This document shows positions 52,167 through 60,728 of a stretch of 64,000 bases of DNA, one piece after another. How positions within the stretch are numbered: position 1 is the stretch's first letter; each line of letters starts with the position of its first letter. The notes beneath the pieces are model-generated. The model was not told the origin of the DNA. It searched no databases and worked only from the letters and a program-made list of their open reading frames with translations. The DNA comes from Cellulomonas uda. GTDB taxonomy: Bacteria; Actinomycetota; Actinomycetes; Actinomycetales; Cellulomonadaceae. Location: NCBI RefSeq assembly GCF_006538705.1, contig NZ_BJLP01000019.1, forward strand, positions 1-64,000. The letters run 5' to 3'. The translations under genes and the position numbers were made by a program.

Positions 52167-53174
52167 GTGACTTCGACCGCGGCCATCCCGCTGGCCGACC
52201 AGGCCCTCGCCGACCGGCTCACCGCGCGCCTCGCCCTCGTCGAGGAGGCGCTGCGTGACGCGGTCGGCAACGCCGACGCCCTCGCGGACTCGGCGTCGCG
52301 CCACCTGGTCAACGCCGGCGGGAAGCGCCTGCGCCCGCTGCTGACCCTGCTCGTCGCCGAGCTGGGTGACGGGGCGCGCCGGGAGGTCATCGACGCTGCC
52401 GTCGTCGTCGAGCTCACGCACCTCGCGACGCTCTACCACGACGACGTCATGGACTCCGCACCGCTGCGCCGCGGTGCGCCGTCCGCGCACGAGGTCTGGG
52501 GCAACTCCGTCGCGATCCTCACGGGCGACCTCCTGTTCGCCCGGGCCTCCACGACCGTCGCCGGCCTCGGCCCCGAGGCGGTGCGCATCCAGGCGCGCAC
52601 GTTCGAGCGGCTGTGCCTCGGCCAGCTCCACGAGACGGTCGGCCCGCGCGAGGGTGACGACCCGGTCGCGCACTACCTGCAGGTGCTCGCCGACAAGACC
52701 GCGTCGCTGCTCGCGACGTCCGCGCGGCTCGGCGCGATGTTCGCCGGCTGCACGCCCGAGGTCGTCTCCATCGTCATGGAGTTCGGCGAGCGCATCGGCG
52801 TCGCCTTCCAGCTCGCCGACGACGTCATCGACCTCACCTCCGACGGTGCGCTGACCGGCAAGACCCCCGGGACGGACCTGCGCGAGCGTGTCCCGACGAT
52901 GCCCGTGCTCCTGCTGCGGGCCCGCTGCGCGGGTCCCGCCGCGAGCGACGAGGACCGGGCGCTGCTCGCGCGCCTCGACGGGGACCTGTCCGACGACGCC
53001 GCGCTCGACGAGGCCGTCGCGCTGCTGCGGGCCCACGCCGTCCTCGACGAGACCCGGGACCAGGCGGTCGCGCTCGCGCACGACGCCGTGCGCGTGCTCG
53101 AGCCGCTGCCGGCCGGGCCGGTCAAGGACGCGCTCGTCTCCTTCGCCGACGCACTCGTCGACCGCGCGTCCTGA
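52167..53174 (+). CDS. Polyprenyl diphosphate synthase (trans-isoprenyl)
   Basis: This 335-residue soluble class-1 prenyl synthase has the first aspartate-rich motif YHDDVMD in a RLRPLLTLL...LATLYHDD context and the second motif FQLADDVIDL. The GGKRLRPLL block carries the isopentenyl-diphosphate-binding residues. It probably makes the long all-trans chain used by MenA: M. tuberculosis grcC1 (Rv0562) sits beside menJ in the same way. Chain length cannot be read with confidence. The GTG start is probably leaderless. Confidence 0.92.
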   Translation: MTSTAAIPLADQALADRLTARLALVEEALRDAVGNADALADSASRHLVNAGGKRLRPLLTLLVAELGDGARREVIDAAVVVELTHLATLYHDDVMDSAPLRRGAPSAHEVWGNSVAILTGDLLFARASTTVAGLGPEAVRIQARTFERLCLGQLHETVGPREGDDPVAHYLQVLADKTASLLATSARLGAMFAGCTPEVVSIVMEFGERIGVAFQLADDVIDLTSDGALTGKTPGTDLRERVPTMPVLLLRARCAGPAASDEDRALLARLDGDLSDDAALDEAVALLRAHAVLDETRDQAVALAHDAVRVLEPLPAGPVKDALVSFADALVDRAS

Positions 53175-53189
53175 CGACGGGCCGTCGCA

Positions 53190-53212
53190 CCCCGCGCACC
53201 ACCCGTGCGGGG
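53190..53212 (+). terminator. Weak hairpin after the polyprenyl synthase gene
   Basis: CCCC and GCAC (53190-53199, with two bulged bases) pair with GTGC and GGGG (53205-53212), 16 nt after the stop codon. Confidence 0.35.
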
Positions 53213-53298
53213 GACACCTCGGGCCCCGCGCGTCTCGCGGTACGACCTGCACGTGCGGTGCTGTGCACGGACCGGGCGAACGCATCGGGCGCATCTGG

Positions 53299-53304
53299 CA
53301 CGAT
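53299..53304 (+). promoter_or_regulatory. Candidate -10 box upstream of the first Zn-ribbon/RDD/FHA gene
   Basis: CACGAT, 63 nt before the GTG at 53367, resembles the menG -10 box. The leader contains GAGGAGG. Confidence 0.3.
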
Positions 53305-53366
53305 GCTCGCGGCAGGCCGGGGAGCGCGCGAGCGGACCGGCCACCGCGACGAGGAGGGTGGCGAGC

Positions 53367-55187
53367 GTGAGCGGCAAGCTGTGCGGGACGTGCGGGGCTG
53401 AGCTCGAGGCGGGGGCGATGTTCTGCGCCGAGTGTGGCGCGCGCGTCCAGGCCCCGCCCGCGCCGCCGGCGCCCGGACCCGTACCCGCTGTTATACCCGC
53501 TGTTGTACCCGCTGCCGCGCCCGCTGCCGTACCCGCTGCCGACGACCCCGTCCGGACGTCGCGCGACGTGCCCCCGAGCGCGCCCGCCGCGACCGCCGCG
53601 CCGGCTCCTGCGCCCACGACGGCCGCGACCGCGTGGGGCTCGGAGCCGGTCACCGCCGCGTCGGCCGCCGCACCGCCGAGCGGCGGTGGGCGTCGCGACG
53701 CGCGTGCGGCCGGGACGTTCCCGGTCGTGCCGGGGAGCGTTGCGCCCGTCGGGCGCCGCGTCGCCGCGTACGCGATCGACCTCGCCGCGCTCTCACTGCT
53801 CGCCGGGCTGGGCGTGGTGATCTCGCTGGCCGTGGCGGGCACCCCCGAGGCGGGAGTGCGCCCGAGCGCGGCGTCGTTCCTGCCGTCCCTGCTGGGCGGG
53901 CTCGGCGGGCTCGCGCTGTGGATCTGCGAGTCGGTCACCGGCGCGACCGTCGGTGGTGCGCTGCTGGGGATCCGGACGGTGTCGGCCGAGACCGGCCGTC
54001 CCGCGGGTCTGCTGCGCATCTTCGTCCGGCAGCTCGTCGTGGGACTCGGCTACGTCGCGTGCCTCGTCGGGGAGTGGCTCGTCGTGGCGTCGGGCGTGTT
54101 CGACAAGACGCCCGCGCAGCGGGGCTGGCACGACAAGGCCGCGGGCACGATCGTGCTGCTCGCGAACGCGACGGGCGTCGCCCGGTCCGAGGACCCCGCG
54201 CAGGCGTGGGACCGGGCCGTGGCGCGCGCGGTCGGGCCCGTGCCCCCGCCGCCGCCGTCGTCTGCGCCGGCGCCTGCTCCCGCCCCTGTTCCCGCGCCGG
54301 TCGCCCCCGCACCCGTGACCCCCGCACCCGTGACCCCCGCGCCCGTGACCGCTGCGCCCGTCACCGCTGCGCCCGTGACCGCTGCGCCCGTGACCGCTGC
54401 GCCCGTCACCACCCCGCCCGTCACCGCGCCGCCTGTCGCGGCTGCGCCCCCGGCGGAGCCGGCGGCGGACGCCGCGGCGGCGGAGCCGGAGCCCGCCGCC
54501 GCGATCGGTCTCGTGCCGCTCCCGCCGGGCGTCGGGACGGGCCGGCCCACCGAGCGCCCGCCGGCCGACGGCCTCATCACGGGCCCGCCCGCCCGCACGC
54601 AGCCCACGTCCGCCGAGCCGGCCCCGCCCGCGCCCACGTCGGGCTGGTCCGACACGCTCGCCGGTGAGGTGCGGCGCACGCCGGGCGACACCCCGCCCGC
54701 GGGCCATGACCGGGTCGAGCCCGCGGCCGCGCGCGGCGAGGACACGTCGACCGCCGCGCAGCCGATCGCGCGGGCGGCGGCGGACCACCCGCGCTGGACG
54801 GAGGAGCTCGACGACATCGAGCTCACGCGCCTGCGCACGCCCGTGACCGGTCAGCCGCCCGTGCCGCCCGGCCTGCGCCTGGTGTTCGACACGGGTGAGC
54901 GCGTCGACGTGCTGGGTGAGGGCGTCGTGGGGCGCGCGCCCCAGGGCGACGTCGAGCACGTCGTGGCGATCGACGACCCGGCGCGGTCGCTGTCGAAGAC
55001 GCACCTCGCGTTCGGCCCCGCCGAGCCCGGGACGCTGTGGGTCGTGGACCGCGGCTCGACCAACGGCACGCTCGTGGTGCGTCCCGACGGGACGGCGGCG
55101 ACCCTGCCGGCGGGCACGCGCGCGAGCGTCGGCCCGGGCTGGTCGCTGCGTCTGGGCGAGCGCACGGTGCGCATCGAGGCGCGCTGA
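53367..55187 (+). CDS. Zinc-ribbon, RDD and FHA domain membrane protein (T7SS-associated)
   Basis: This 606-residue protein has three recognisable parts. Residues 4-24 form a zinc ribbon (Cys6, Cys9, Cys20, Cys23). About 125-270 is an RDD membrane domain (VGRRVAAYAIDLAALSLLAG, GATVGGALLGIRTV, QRGWHDKAAGTIVL). About 500-600 is a C-terminal FHA domain (GEGVVGRAP, SLSKTHLAF, STNGTLVV), which normally binds phosphothreonine. A long disordered linker includes nine APVTA-type pentapeptides. A shorter paralogue at 60725 has the same order. Flanking eccC, it is probably a regulatory or scaffold component of the secretion system; no function has been shown. GAGGAGG lies 9 nt before the GTG. Confidence 0.85.
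   Translation: MSGKLCGTCGAELEAGAMFCAECGARVQAPPAPPAPGPVPAVIPAVVPAAAPAAVPAADDPVRTSRDVPPSAPAATAAPAPAPTTAATAWGSEPVTAASAAAPPSGGGRRDARAAGTFPVVPGSVAPVGRRVAAYAIDLAALSLLAGLGVVISLAVAGTPEAGVRPSAASFLPSLLGGLGGLALWICESVTGATVGGALLGIRTVSAETGRPAGLLRIFVRQLVVGLGYVACLVGEWLVVASGVFDKTPAQRGWHDKAAGTIVLLANATGVARSEDPAQAWDRAVARAVGPVPPPPPSSAPAPAPAPVPAPVAPAPVTPAPVTPAPVTAAPVTAAPVTAAPVTAAPVTTPPVTAPPVAAAPPAEPAADAAAAEPEPAAAIGLVPLPPGVGTGRPTERPPADGLITGPPARTQPTSAEPAPPAPTSGWSDTLAGEVRRTPGDTPPAGHDRVEPAAARGEDTSTAAQPIARAAADHPRWTEELDDIELTRLRTPVTGQPPVPPGLRLVFDTGERVDVLGEGVVGRAPQGDVEHVVAIDDPARSLSKTHLAFGPAEPGTLWVVDRGSTNGTLVVRPDGTAATLPAGTRASVGPGWSLRLGERTVRIEAR
54309..54443 (+). repeat. 15-bp repeat array encoding APVTA/APVTP pentapeptides
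   Basis: About nine in-frame 15-nt units (GCGCCCGTGACCGCT type) encode a Pro/Val/Thr/Ala linker between the RDD and FHA domains. Near-identity of neighbouring units suggests recent slippage. Confidence 0.85.
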
Positions 55188-55188
55188 C

Positions 55189-58100
55189 TCAGGTCGTCGA
55201 CGGCGTCCAGGCGAGCTGGACCACCTGCAGGCCCGCCTCGCGCGTGACGAGCTGGGCGCGTCCGGGCACCGACGGCACGGGCCGTGCGGCGCCGACGAGC
55301 GCACCCTCGTCGGGGCTGCCCGACATGACGATCCCGGGCGCCGCGAGGTCGCGCACGGCCTGCAGGACGGGGTCGTACAGCGAGCGTGACGCGCCACCGG
55401 TGCGTCGGGTGAGCACCAGGTGCAGCCCGACGTCGCCGGCCTGTGCGAGCAGCGGGACGAGCGACGTGAGCGGGTTCCCGGACGAGGTGGCGACGAGGTC
55501 GTAGTCGTCGACGAGGACGTACACCTCGGCACCGGTCCACCAGGAGCGGGCTCGCAGCTGGTCGGGTGTGACGTCGGGGCCGGGCAGCCGCCCGCGCAGG
55601 TACGCGGCGAGGTCCGTGAGCTCGGCGGTCGCCTGCTCGTGCGTGGTCAGGTAGCTCGTGAGGTAGGTGTCGGGGATCTCGCCCAGCAGCGCGCGGCGGA
55701 AGTCCACCGCGATGATCTGGGCCTGCTGCGGCGTGTGCAGGCGCTGGATCTCGCTCGCGACGGCGCGCAGGAACGCGGACTTGCCGGCACCCGAGTCGCC
55801 GAACGCGTACAGGTGGTGCTCGTCGCGTACGTCGACGACGACGGGGGCGAGCGCTGCCTCGTCGATGCCGAGCAGGATGCCGGGCGCCTGAGGTGCGCGC
55901 GCGCGCAGCTCGTCGAGCGTGACCTGCTCGGGCAGCAGGCGCAGCTTGGGCGGAGGAGCGCCGCGCCACGACTGCGCGACGGTCTGCACGAGGTGCTGCA
56001 CGCCGGCGCCGAGCGTGTCGGGCGACCCGTCGCCGTCGATGCGGGGCAGCGCGGTGAGCACGTGGTGCTTGGACGCGACGAGCCCGCGGCCGGGCCGCTC
56101 GCGCGGGACGGACGCCGCGACCTTGCGGTCGAGCTCGGAGTCCGTCGGGTCGCCGAGACGCAGCTCGAGCCTCGTGCCGAACAGGTCCTTGATCTGGGTG
56201 CGGAAGTCCATCCAGCGGCTCGCGGACGCGAGCACGTGGATGCCGAACGTGAGCCCGCGCCCGGCGAGCGCCTGGAGGCGCGGCTCGAGCTCGTCGAACT
56301 CCTGGCGGATCGTGGACCAGCCGTCGACGACGACGAAGACGTCCCCGTACCCGTCGTCGACCTGGCCCGCGGCGCGCCGCTGGCGGTACGTCTCGACGGA
56401 GTCGACGCCGTGCGCCCGGAAGTACCGCTCGCGCGCGTCGACGATCCCCTCGACCTCGGCGACGATCCGCCGCACGACGTCGGGCTCGGCGCGCGTGGCG
56501 ACGCCCGCGACGTGCGGGAGCCCGACGAGCGGCGTGAACGTGCCGCCGCCGAAGTCGAGCACGTACAGCTGCACCTCCAGCGGCGTGCGGGTGAGCGCGA
56601 GACCCGTCAGGACGGACCGCAGGACCGTGCTCTTGCCGGACCGCGGGCCGCCGACGACGGCGAGGTGCCCGCCCGCACCCGCGAGCGACAGCGTGAGGTT
56701 CTCGCGCCGCTGCTCGAGCGGGCGGTCGACGATGCCGAGCGGGAACGTCAGCGCGCCGGCCTCGCGCCAGCCGCGCGAGACGAGCCCGAGCTGGGGGTCG
56801 ACCGCGAGGTCCGGCATGAGCCGGTCGAACGTCTCGGGCACGACGAGCGGCGGGAGCCACACCTGGTGCGCGGCGGGGCCCTGGCCGCGCATGAGCGAGA
56901 CCGCGATGTCGAACGTGGCGCGCTTCTCGTCGTCGTCGAGGTCCGGCTCGTCGGGCTCGTCGCGACCCGCGGCGGCGGTCAGCACCGGCGCGGCGGTGAA
57001 CGACTCGAGGCGCGCACGGCCCGTGGCGACGGGGCCCGCCCCGGCGGCCGTGCGGCGCCGCGCCTTCGGCGGACCCGAGACGTAGGACGCGCGGAACTGG
57101 ATCATCGTCGTCGGGTCGGGCTTGAGGTAGCCGACGCCGGGCACGGGCGGCAGCTCGTACGCGTCGGGCACGCCGAGCACGGCGCGCGACTCGGACGCGG
57201 AGAACGTGCGCAGGCCGATCCGGTACGACAGGTGGGACTCGAGGCCGCGCAGGCGACCCTCCTCGAGGCGCTGGCTGGACAGCAGCAGGTGCATCTGCAG
57301 CGAGCGGCCGAGGCGCCCGATCGCGACGAACAGGTCGACGAACTCGGGCTTGGCGGCGAGCAGCTCGGAGAACTCGTCGGCCACGATCAGCAGCGCGGGC
57401 AGCGGCTGCAGGTCCGGCCGGTCGGTACGACGCGCCTTCTCGTAGTCCGCGACGTTCGCGAAGTTGCCCGCGGCCCGCAGCAGCTCCTGACGGCGCACCA
57501 TCTCGCCCTGCAGCGCGTCCTGCATGCGGTCGACGAGCGTGAGCTCCTCGCCGAGGTTCGTGATGATCGCCGAGACGTGCGGCATGTCCGCCATGCCGGC
57601 GAACGTCGCGCCGCCCTTGAAGTCGACGAGGACGAAGTTGAGGTCCTCGGAGGAGTGCGTGAGCGCGAGGGCGAGCACGAGGGTGCGCAGCACCTCCGAC
57701 TTGCCGGAGCCCGTCGCGCCGATGATGAGCCCGTGCGGGCCCATGCCCTGCTGCGCGGACTCCTTGATGTCGAGCGCGACGGGCTGTCCCTGCGGGGTCA
57801 GGCCGATGGGGACGCGCAGCCGGTCACGCGCGAGCCGCGGGCGCCACGCGCGCGACAGGTCGAGGTCGCGCACGTCGCCCAGGCCGAGCAGGTCGACGAG
57901 CTCGGCGGAGACCTGGCCCTCGTCGCGCTGCGGCCCGGCGTCCACGTACAGGGGGAGCAGGCGGCGAGCCGTGGCCTCCGCCTCCGGCAGCGAGAGCCGG
58001 TCGCCCTTGAGCCGTGTGGGCTCCATCCCCAGGCGCAGCACCTCGACGGGCACGCCACCGTCGGGCAGCGCCGCGCCGAGCAGGAACCGCAGCGTGTTCG

Positions 58101-59157
58101 CGTCCTCGAGCTCCTCCCAGTGCTCGGGCAGCTCGAGCACCGTGACGCCGAGCACGCCGTCGGGCGTGACGATGCCGTTGCCCACGGGGACGTGACCGCC
58201 GTCGACGACGACGAGCAGGTGGGGCACGGGCGTCGAGCCGACCGGTGCGCGGCCGAACCGCGGCCGGTCCGCGAGCCCCTCGGGCAGCAGCCCCTCGATC
58301 TCGGCGAGCGTCGTGCCGATCATCCGGGCCGCTCCGACGGCGTCGCGCTCGCGCGTCGAGTGGGCGTGCGGCAGCCACTTCACCCAGTCCCACGCGGGCA
58401 GCGCGCGCTCGCCCGCGAGGACGGCGATCTGCAGCTGGTCGGGGGAGTGGAACGTCGCGAGCTGCGCGACGACGGCGCGGGCGAGCCCGCGGGCCTCGTC
58501 CTCGGCCCCGGCGACCTCGATGCGTGCCGCGCTGCGCACGTCGACCGACAGCGGGATGTCCTGCTGCACGCGGTGCGTGACCAGGAACCGGTGCGCGGCC
58601 GAGGCCGCCACGGGGTCGAGCTGCGCGAGCGGGGGCGTCTGCGGCGCCTCGAGCTGCAGCGCGAGCTGCTGCGCGCCCGTCCCGAGCCGCGCGCGCAGGA
58701 ACTCCGGATGCTCGGGTGTGCGCTCCCACGCCCGCGAGCGCTCCTCGGCGATCGCCGGCAGCGCGCCGGGCTCGGGTGCGAACCACTGCGCCGCGCGCCG
58801 CTGCGCCCGGGCAGCCTGGCGCACCGTGCGGCGCAGGTCCGCCAGGTACGCGAGGTACTCGCGCCGCGCCCCGACGACCTGCGCCTGGTGCTGCGCGCGC
58901 TGGCGCCACCCGTTGACCGCGACGAAGCCCAGCGACGCGACCAGGAACATGCCGCCCGCGATCATGCCCTTGCCGCCCGGCTGCGACATCGAGATGAAGA
59001 CGATCGAGCCCACCGAGCCGAGCATCGGCACGAGGTTCGAGAGCACACCGCTGACGCCGTCGGACGGCTGGATCTCCGGAGGTGGCTGCATGACGACCTG
59101 ACCCGTGGGGACGGGCGGTGGGCCGGCCTGGACGCCACGGTCGGCGGTGATCGACAT
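55189..59157 (-). CDS. eccC: Type VII secretion protein EccC (three FtsK/SpoIIIE ATPase domains)
   Basis: The 1322-residue motor ATPase drives type VII secretion. Two N-terminal membrane helices (about 38-80) precede three FtsK/SpoIIIE-type domains. Walker A motifs are GATGSGKS (near 478), GGPRSGKS (near 835) and GDSGAGKS (near 1119); Walker B-like strands are LLIVADEFSEL, VFVVVDGWSTI and VYVLVDDYDLV. It is a single polypeptide, as in ESX-3/-5, rather than split into EccCa and EccCb. The ATG at 59157 is chosen because GAGGAGAG lies just upstream. The upstream in-frame extension has no conserved content. It is transcribed divergently from eccD, and its stop is 1 nt from the convergent RDD/FHA gene. 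Confidence 0.94.
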   Translation of the reverse strand: MSITADRGVQAGPPPVPTGQVVMQPPPEIQPSDGVSGVLSNLVPMLGSVGSIVFISMSQPGGKGMIAGGMFLVASLGFVAVNGWRQRAQHQAQVVGARREYLAYLADLRRTVRQAARAQRRAAQWFAPEPGALPAIAEERSRAWERTPEHPEFLRARLGTGAQQLALQLEAPQTPPLAQLDPVAASAAHRFLVTHRVQQDIPLSVDVRSAARIEVAGAEDEARGLARAVVAQLATFHSPDQLQIAVLAGERALPAWDWVKWLPHAHSTRERDAVGAARMIGTTLAEIEGLLPEGLADRPRFGRAPVGSTPVPHLLVVVDGGHVPVGNGIVTPDGVLGVTVLELPEHWEELEDANTLRFLLGAALPDGGVPVEVLRLGMEPTRLKGDRLSLPEAEATARRLLPLYVDAGPQRDEGQVSAELVDLLGLGDVRDLDLSRAWRPRLARDRLRVPIGLTPQGQPVALDIKESAQQGMGPHGLIIGATGSGKSEVLRTLVLALALTHSSEDLNFVLVDFKGGATFAGMADMPHVSAIITNLGEELTLVDRMQDALQGEMVRRQELLRAAGNFANVADYEKARRTDRPDLQPLPALLIVADEFSELLAAKPEFVDLFVAIGRLGRSLQMHLLLSSQRLEEGRLRGLESHLSYRIGLRTFSASESRAVLGVPDAYELPPVPGVGYLKPDPTTMIQFRASYVSGPPKARRRTAAGAGPVATGRARLESFTAAPVLTAAAGRDEPDEPDLDDDEKRATFDIAVSLMRGQGPAAHQVWLPPLVVPETFDRLMPDLAVDPQLGLVSRGWREAGALTFPLGIVDRPLEQRRENLTLSLAGAGGHLAVVGGPRSGKSTVLRSVLTGLALTRTPLEVQLYVLDFGGGTFTPLVGLPHVAGVATRAEPDVVRRIVAEVEGIVDARERYFRAHGVDSVETYRQRRAAGQVDDGYGDVFVVVDGWSTIRQEFDELEPRLQALAGRGLTFGIHVLASASRWMDFRTQIKDLFGTRLELRLGDPTDSELDRKVAASVPRERPGRGLVASKHHVLTALPRIDGDGSPDTLGAGVQHLVQTVAQSWRGAPPPKLRLLPEQVTLDELRARAPQAPGILLGIDEAALAPVVVDVRDEHHLYAFGDSGAGKSAFLRAVASEIQRLHTPQQAQIIAVDFRRALLGEIPDTYLTSYLTTHEQATAELTDLAAYLRGRLPGPDVTPDQLRARSWWTGAEVYVLVDDYDLVATSSGNPLTSLVPLLAQAGDVGLHLVLTRRTGGASRSLYDPVLQAVRDLAAPGIVMSGSPDEGALVGAARPVPSVPGRAQLVTREAGLQVVQLAWTPSTT

Positions 59158-59244
59158 CGCTCTCCTCGCTGCCCGGAGCGTGCGCCGGGGTCGAGCATGC
59201 ACGGGACCACGCAACGGTACCCGCACCGGGGCGATCCGGACCCG

Positions 59245-59250
59245 TAGCAT
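59245..59250 (+). promoter_or_regulatory. Candidate -10 box of eccD in the eccC/eccD divergent region
   Basis: TAGCAT fits TAnnnT and lies 74 nt upstream of the eccD GTG. The 167-bp region between the divergent starts must hold promoters for both arms of the secretion locus. Confidence 0.4.
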
Positions 59251-59324
59251 GTGGGCGGCCACCCGACCGCCGTCGCAGGTGGCGGGCCCGCACGCGCAGG
59301 ACGGACACGGACGAGGAGGTGGTC

Positions 59325-60728
59325 GTGGCGGCACCCGGCTCGGCCACCGACGCCCGCCCGCAGTCGCACGTGCGGCTCGTCGTCGCCGTGGGCGCCGAGC
59401 AGCGCCATGTCGCGCTGCGCCGTGACGTCGTGCTCGGTGACGCGCTGCGCGCCGCGCTCGTCCCGATCGACGACCCCGCGACCCTCGTCCTCGACTCCGC
59501 CGGGCAGCGGCTCGACGTGCGCGCCGCGGTCGGCCGGCAGGTCGCCGACGGTGGCGCGCTGCACGTCGTGCGCCCCGCGCCCCGGCCGCGTCGCCACCGG
59601 CCGGTCGACCCGGAGCTGCTCGCCCGCCGCCCCCGCCCGCAGGCCGGTCTGCTCGCGCTCGCGGGCGCGATCGGTGCGGTCCTGCTGCTCACCGCGATGC
59701 TCGGCCCCGCCCCGGACCTGCCCGCGTCGGCCTCGACCGGCGTCGCCCTCGCGCTGGCGCTCGTCGCGCTGGCCGTCGCCACGGCGGGGCGCACCGGACG
59801 GGGGACCGCGCCCGTGGCGTCCGTCGCCGCGACCCTCGCCGCACCCACGCTCGCCGCCGCCGCCGGCGCGTGGACCGTCCTGCCCGACGACGCACCGGCG
59901 CGACGGCTCGCCGTCGTGGTCGCGCTGGCGTGCGCGACCACCGTGGGCGGCGTCCGCACCGTCGTCACCCGGCGCCTGCGCGACGGCGAGGACGTCGCGG
60001 TCGTCGTGCTCGGCGGGCTGACCGTCGCCGCCGCTGCCCAGTCCGCGACCCTCCTGCTCGACCTGCCGGTGCAGGCCGGGGCCGCGCTGCTGGTCGGCCT
60101 CGCACCGCTCGTGCTGCGCATCGCGCCGCGCCTCGCGCTCGCGATCCCCGACGAGCAGCTCGTCGACGTCTCGCAGGTCGCGCGCACCGCCGAGTCCGTG
60201 CGCGCCCCGCGGCCGCGCGCGCTCGGCCGCGTGAGCCAGAGGCTCGTCGCCCGCACCGTCGAGGGGGCCGAGCGGCGCGTCATCACCGCCACCGCCCTCG
60301 CGTGCGTCGTCGCCGTCGTGCTGCTGCCCGGCGTCGTCGCGGCGGCGCAGCGCGCGGACGGTCTCGCGGCCGTGCAGCGCTGGGGTGCGTACACGCTCGT
60401 CGCGTGCGTCCTGCTCGCGTTCGTGCTCGTCCCGCGCAGCTCGCGCGACACGGCCGGGCGGTGGCTGCCCCGGCTCGCGGCCGGGGCGCTGCTCGTCGAG
60501 ACCGCGCTCGCGGTGCCGCTCGCGTGGCGGATCCCCGTCGCCGTGGGCGCGCTCGCGCTCTGTGCGGTCGTGGCGGTGGTCGGGACCGCGCTCGCGCGCG
60601 GCTGGCGGTCCGTGGTCGCGTCGCGGCTGGCGGACATGATGGAGGGGCTCGCGGTGGCCGTGGCGCTGCCGGCGGCGGTCGTCGCGTCCGGGCTCGTCGA
60701 GGTGCTGCGGAGGACGGTGGGCTCATGA
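59325..60728 (+). CDS. eccD: Type VII secretion integral membrane protein EccD
   Basis: This 467-residue protein has an N-terminal ubiquitin-like domain (about 10-85, VRLVVAVGAEQRHVALRRDV and LVLDSAGQRLDVRAAVG) followed by eleven hydrophobic helices. That is the EccD architecture, which forms the membrane channel barrel of ESX systems. The GTG at 59325 follows AGGAGG by 5 nt; GTG at 59319 overlaps that site and is less likely. The stop overlaps the next gene (ATGA), so eccD and the second Zn-ribbon/RDD/FHA gene are co-translated. Confidence 0.88.
   Translation: MAAPGSATDARPQSHVRLVVAVGAEQRHVALRRDVVLGDALRAALVPIDDPATLVLDSAGQRLDVRAAVGRQVADGGALHVVRPAPRPRRHRPVDPELLARRPRPQAGLLALAGAIGAVLLLTAMLGPAPDLPASASTGVALALALVALAVATAGRTGRGTAPVASVAATLAAPTLAAAAGAWTVLPDDAPARRLAVVVALACATTVGGVRTVVTRRLRDGEDVAVVVLGGLTVAAAAQSATLLLDLPVQAGAALLVGLAPLVLRIAPRLALAIPDEQLVDVSQVARTAESVRAPRPRALGRVSQRLVARTVEGAERRVITATALACVVAVVLLPGVVAAAQRADGLAAVQRWGAYTLVACVLLAFVLVPRSSRDTAGRWLPRLAAGALLVETALAVPLAWRIPVAVGALALCAVVAVVGTALARGWRSVVASRLADMMEGLAVAVALPAAVVASGLVEVLRRTVGS

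Noticed and set aside
55420-59247. A 1275-codon plus-strand open frame antisense to eccC
   Set aside because: The translated product is low-complexity Arg/Glu/Asp/Val sequence, while the minus strand has three intact P-loops of EccC.
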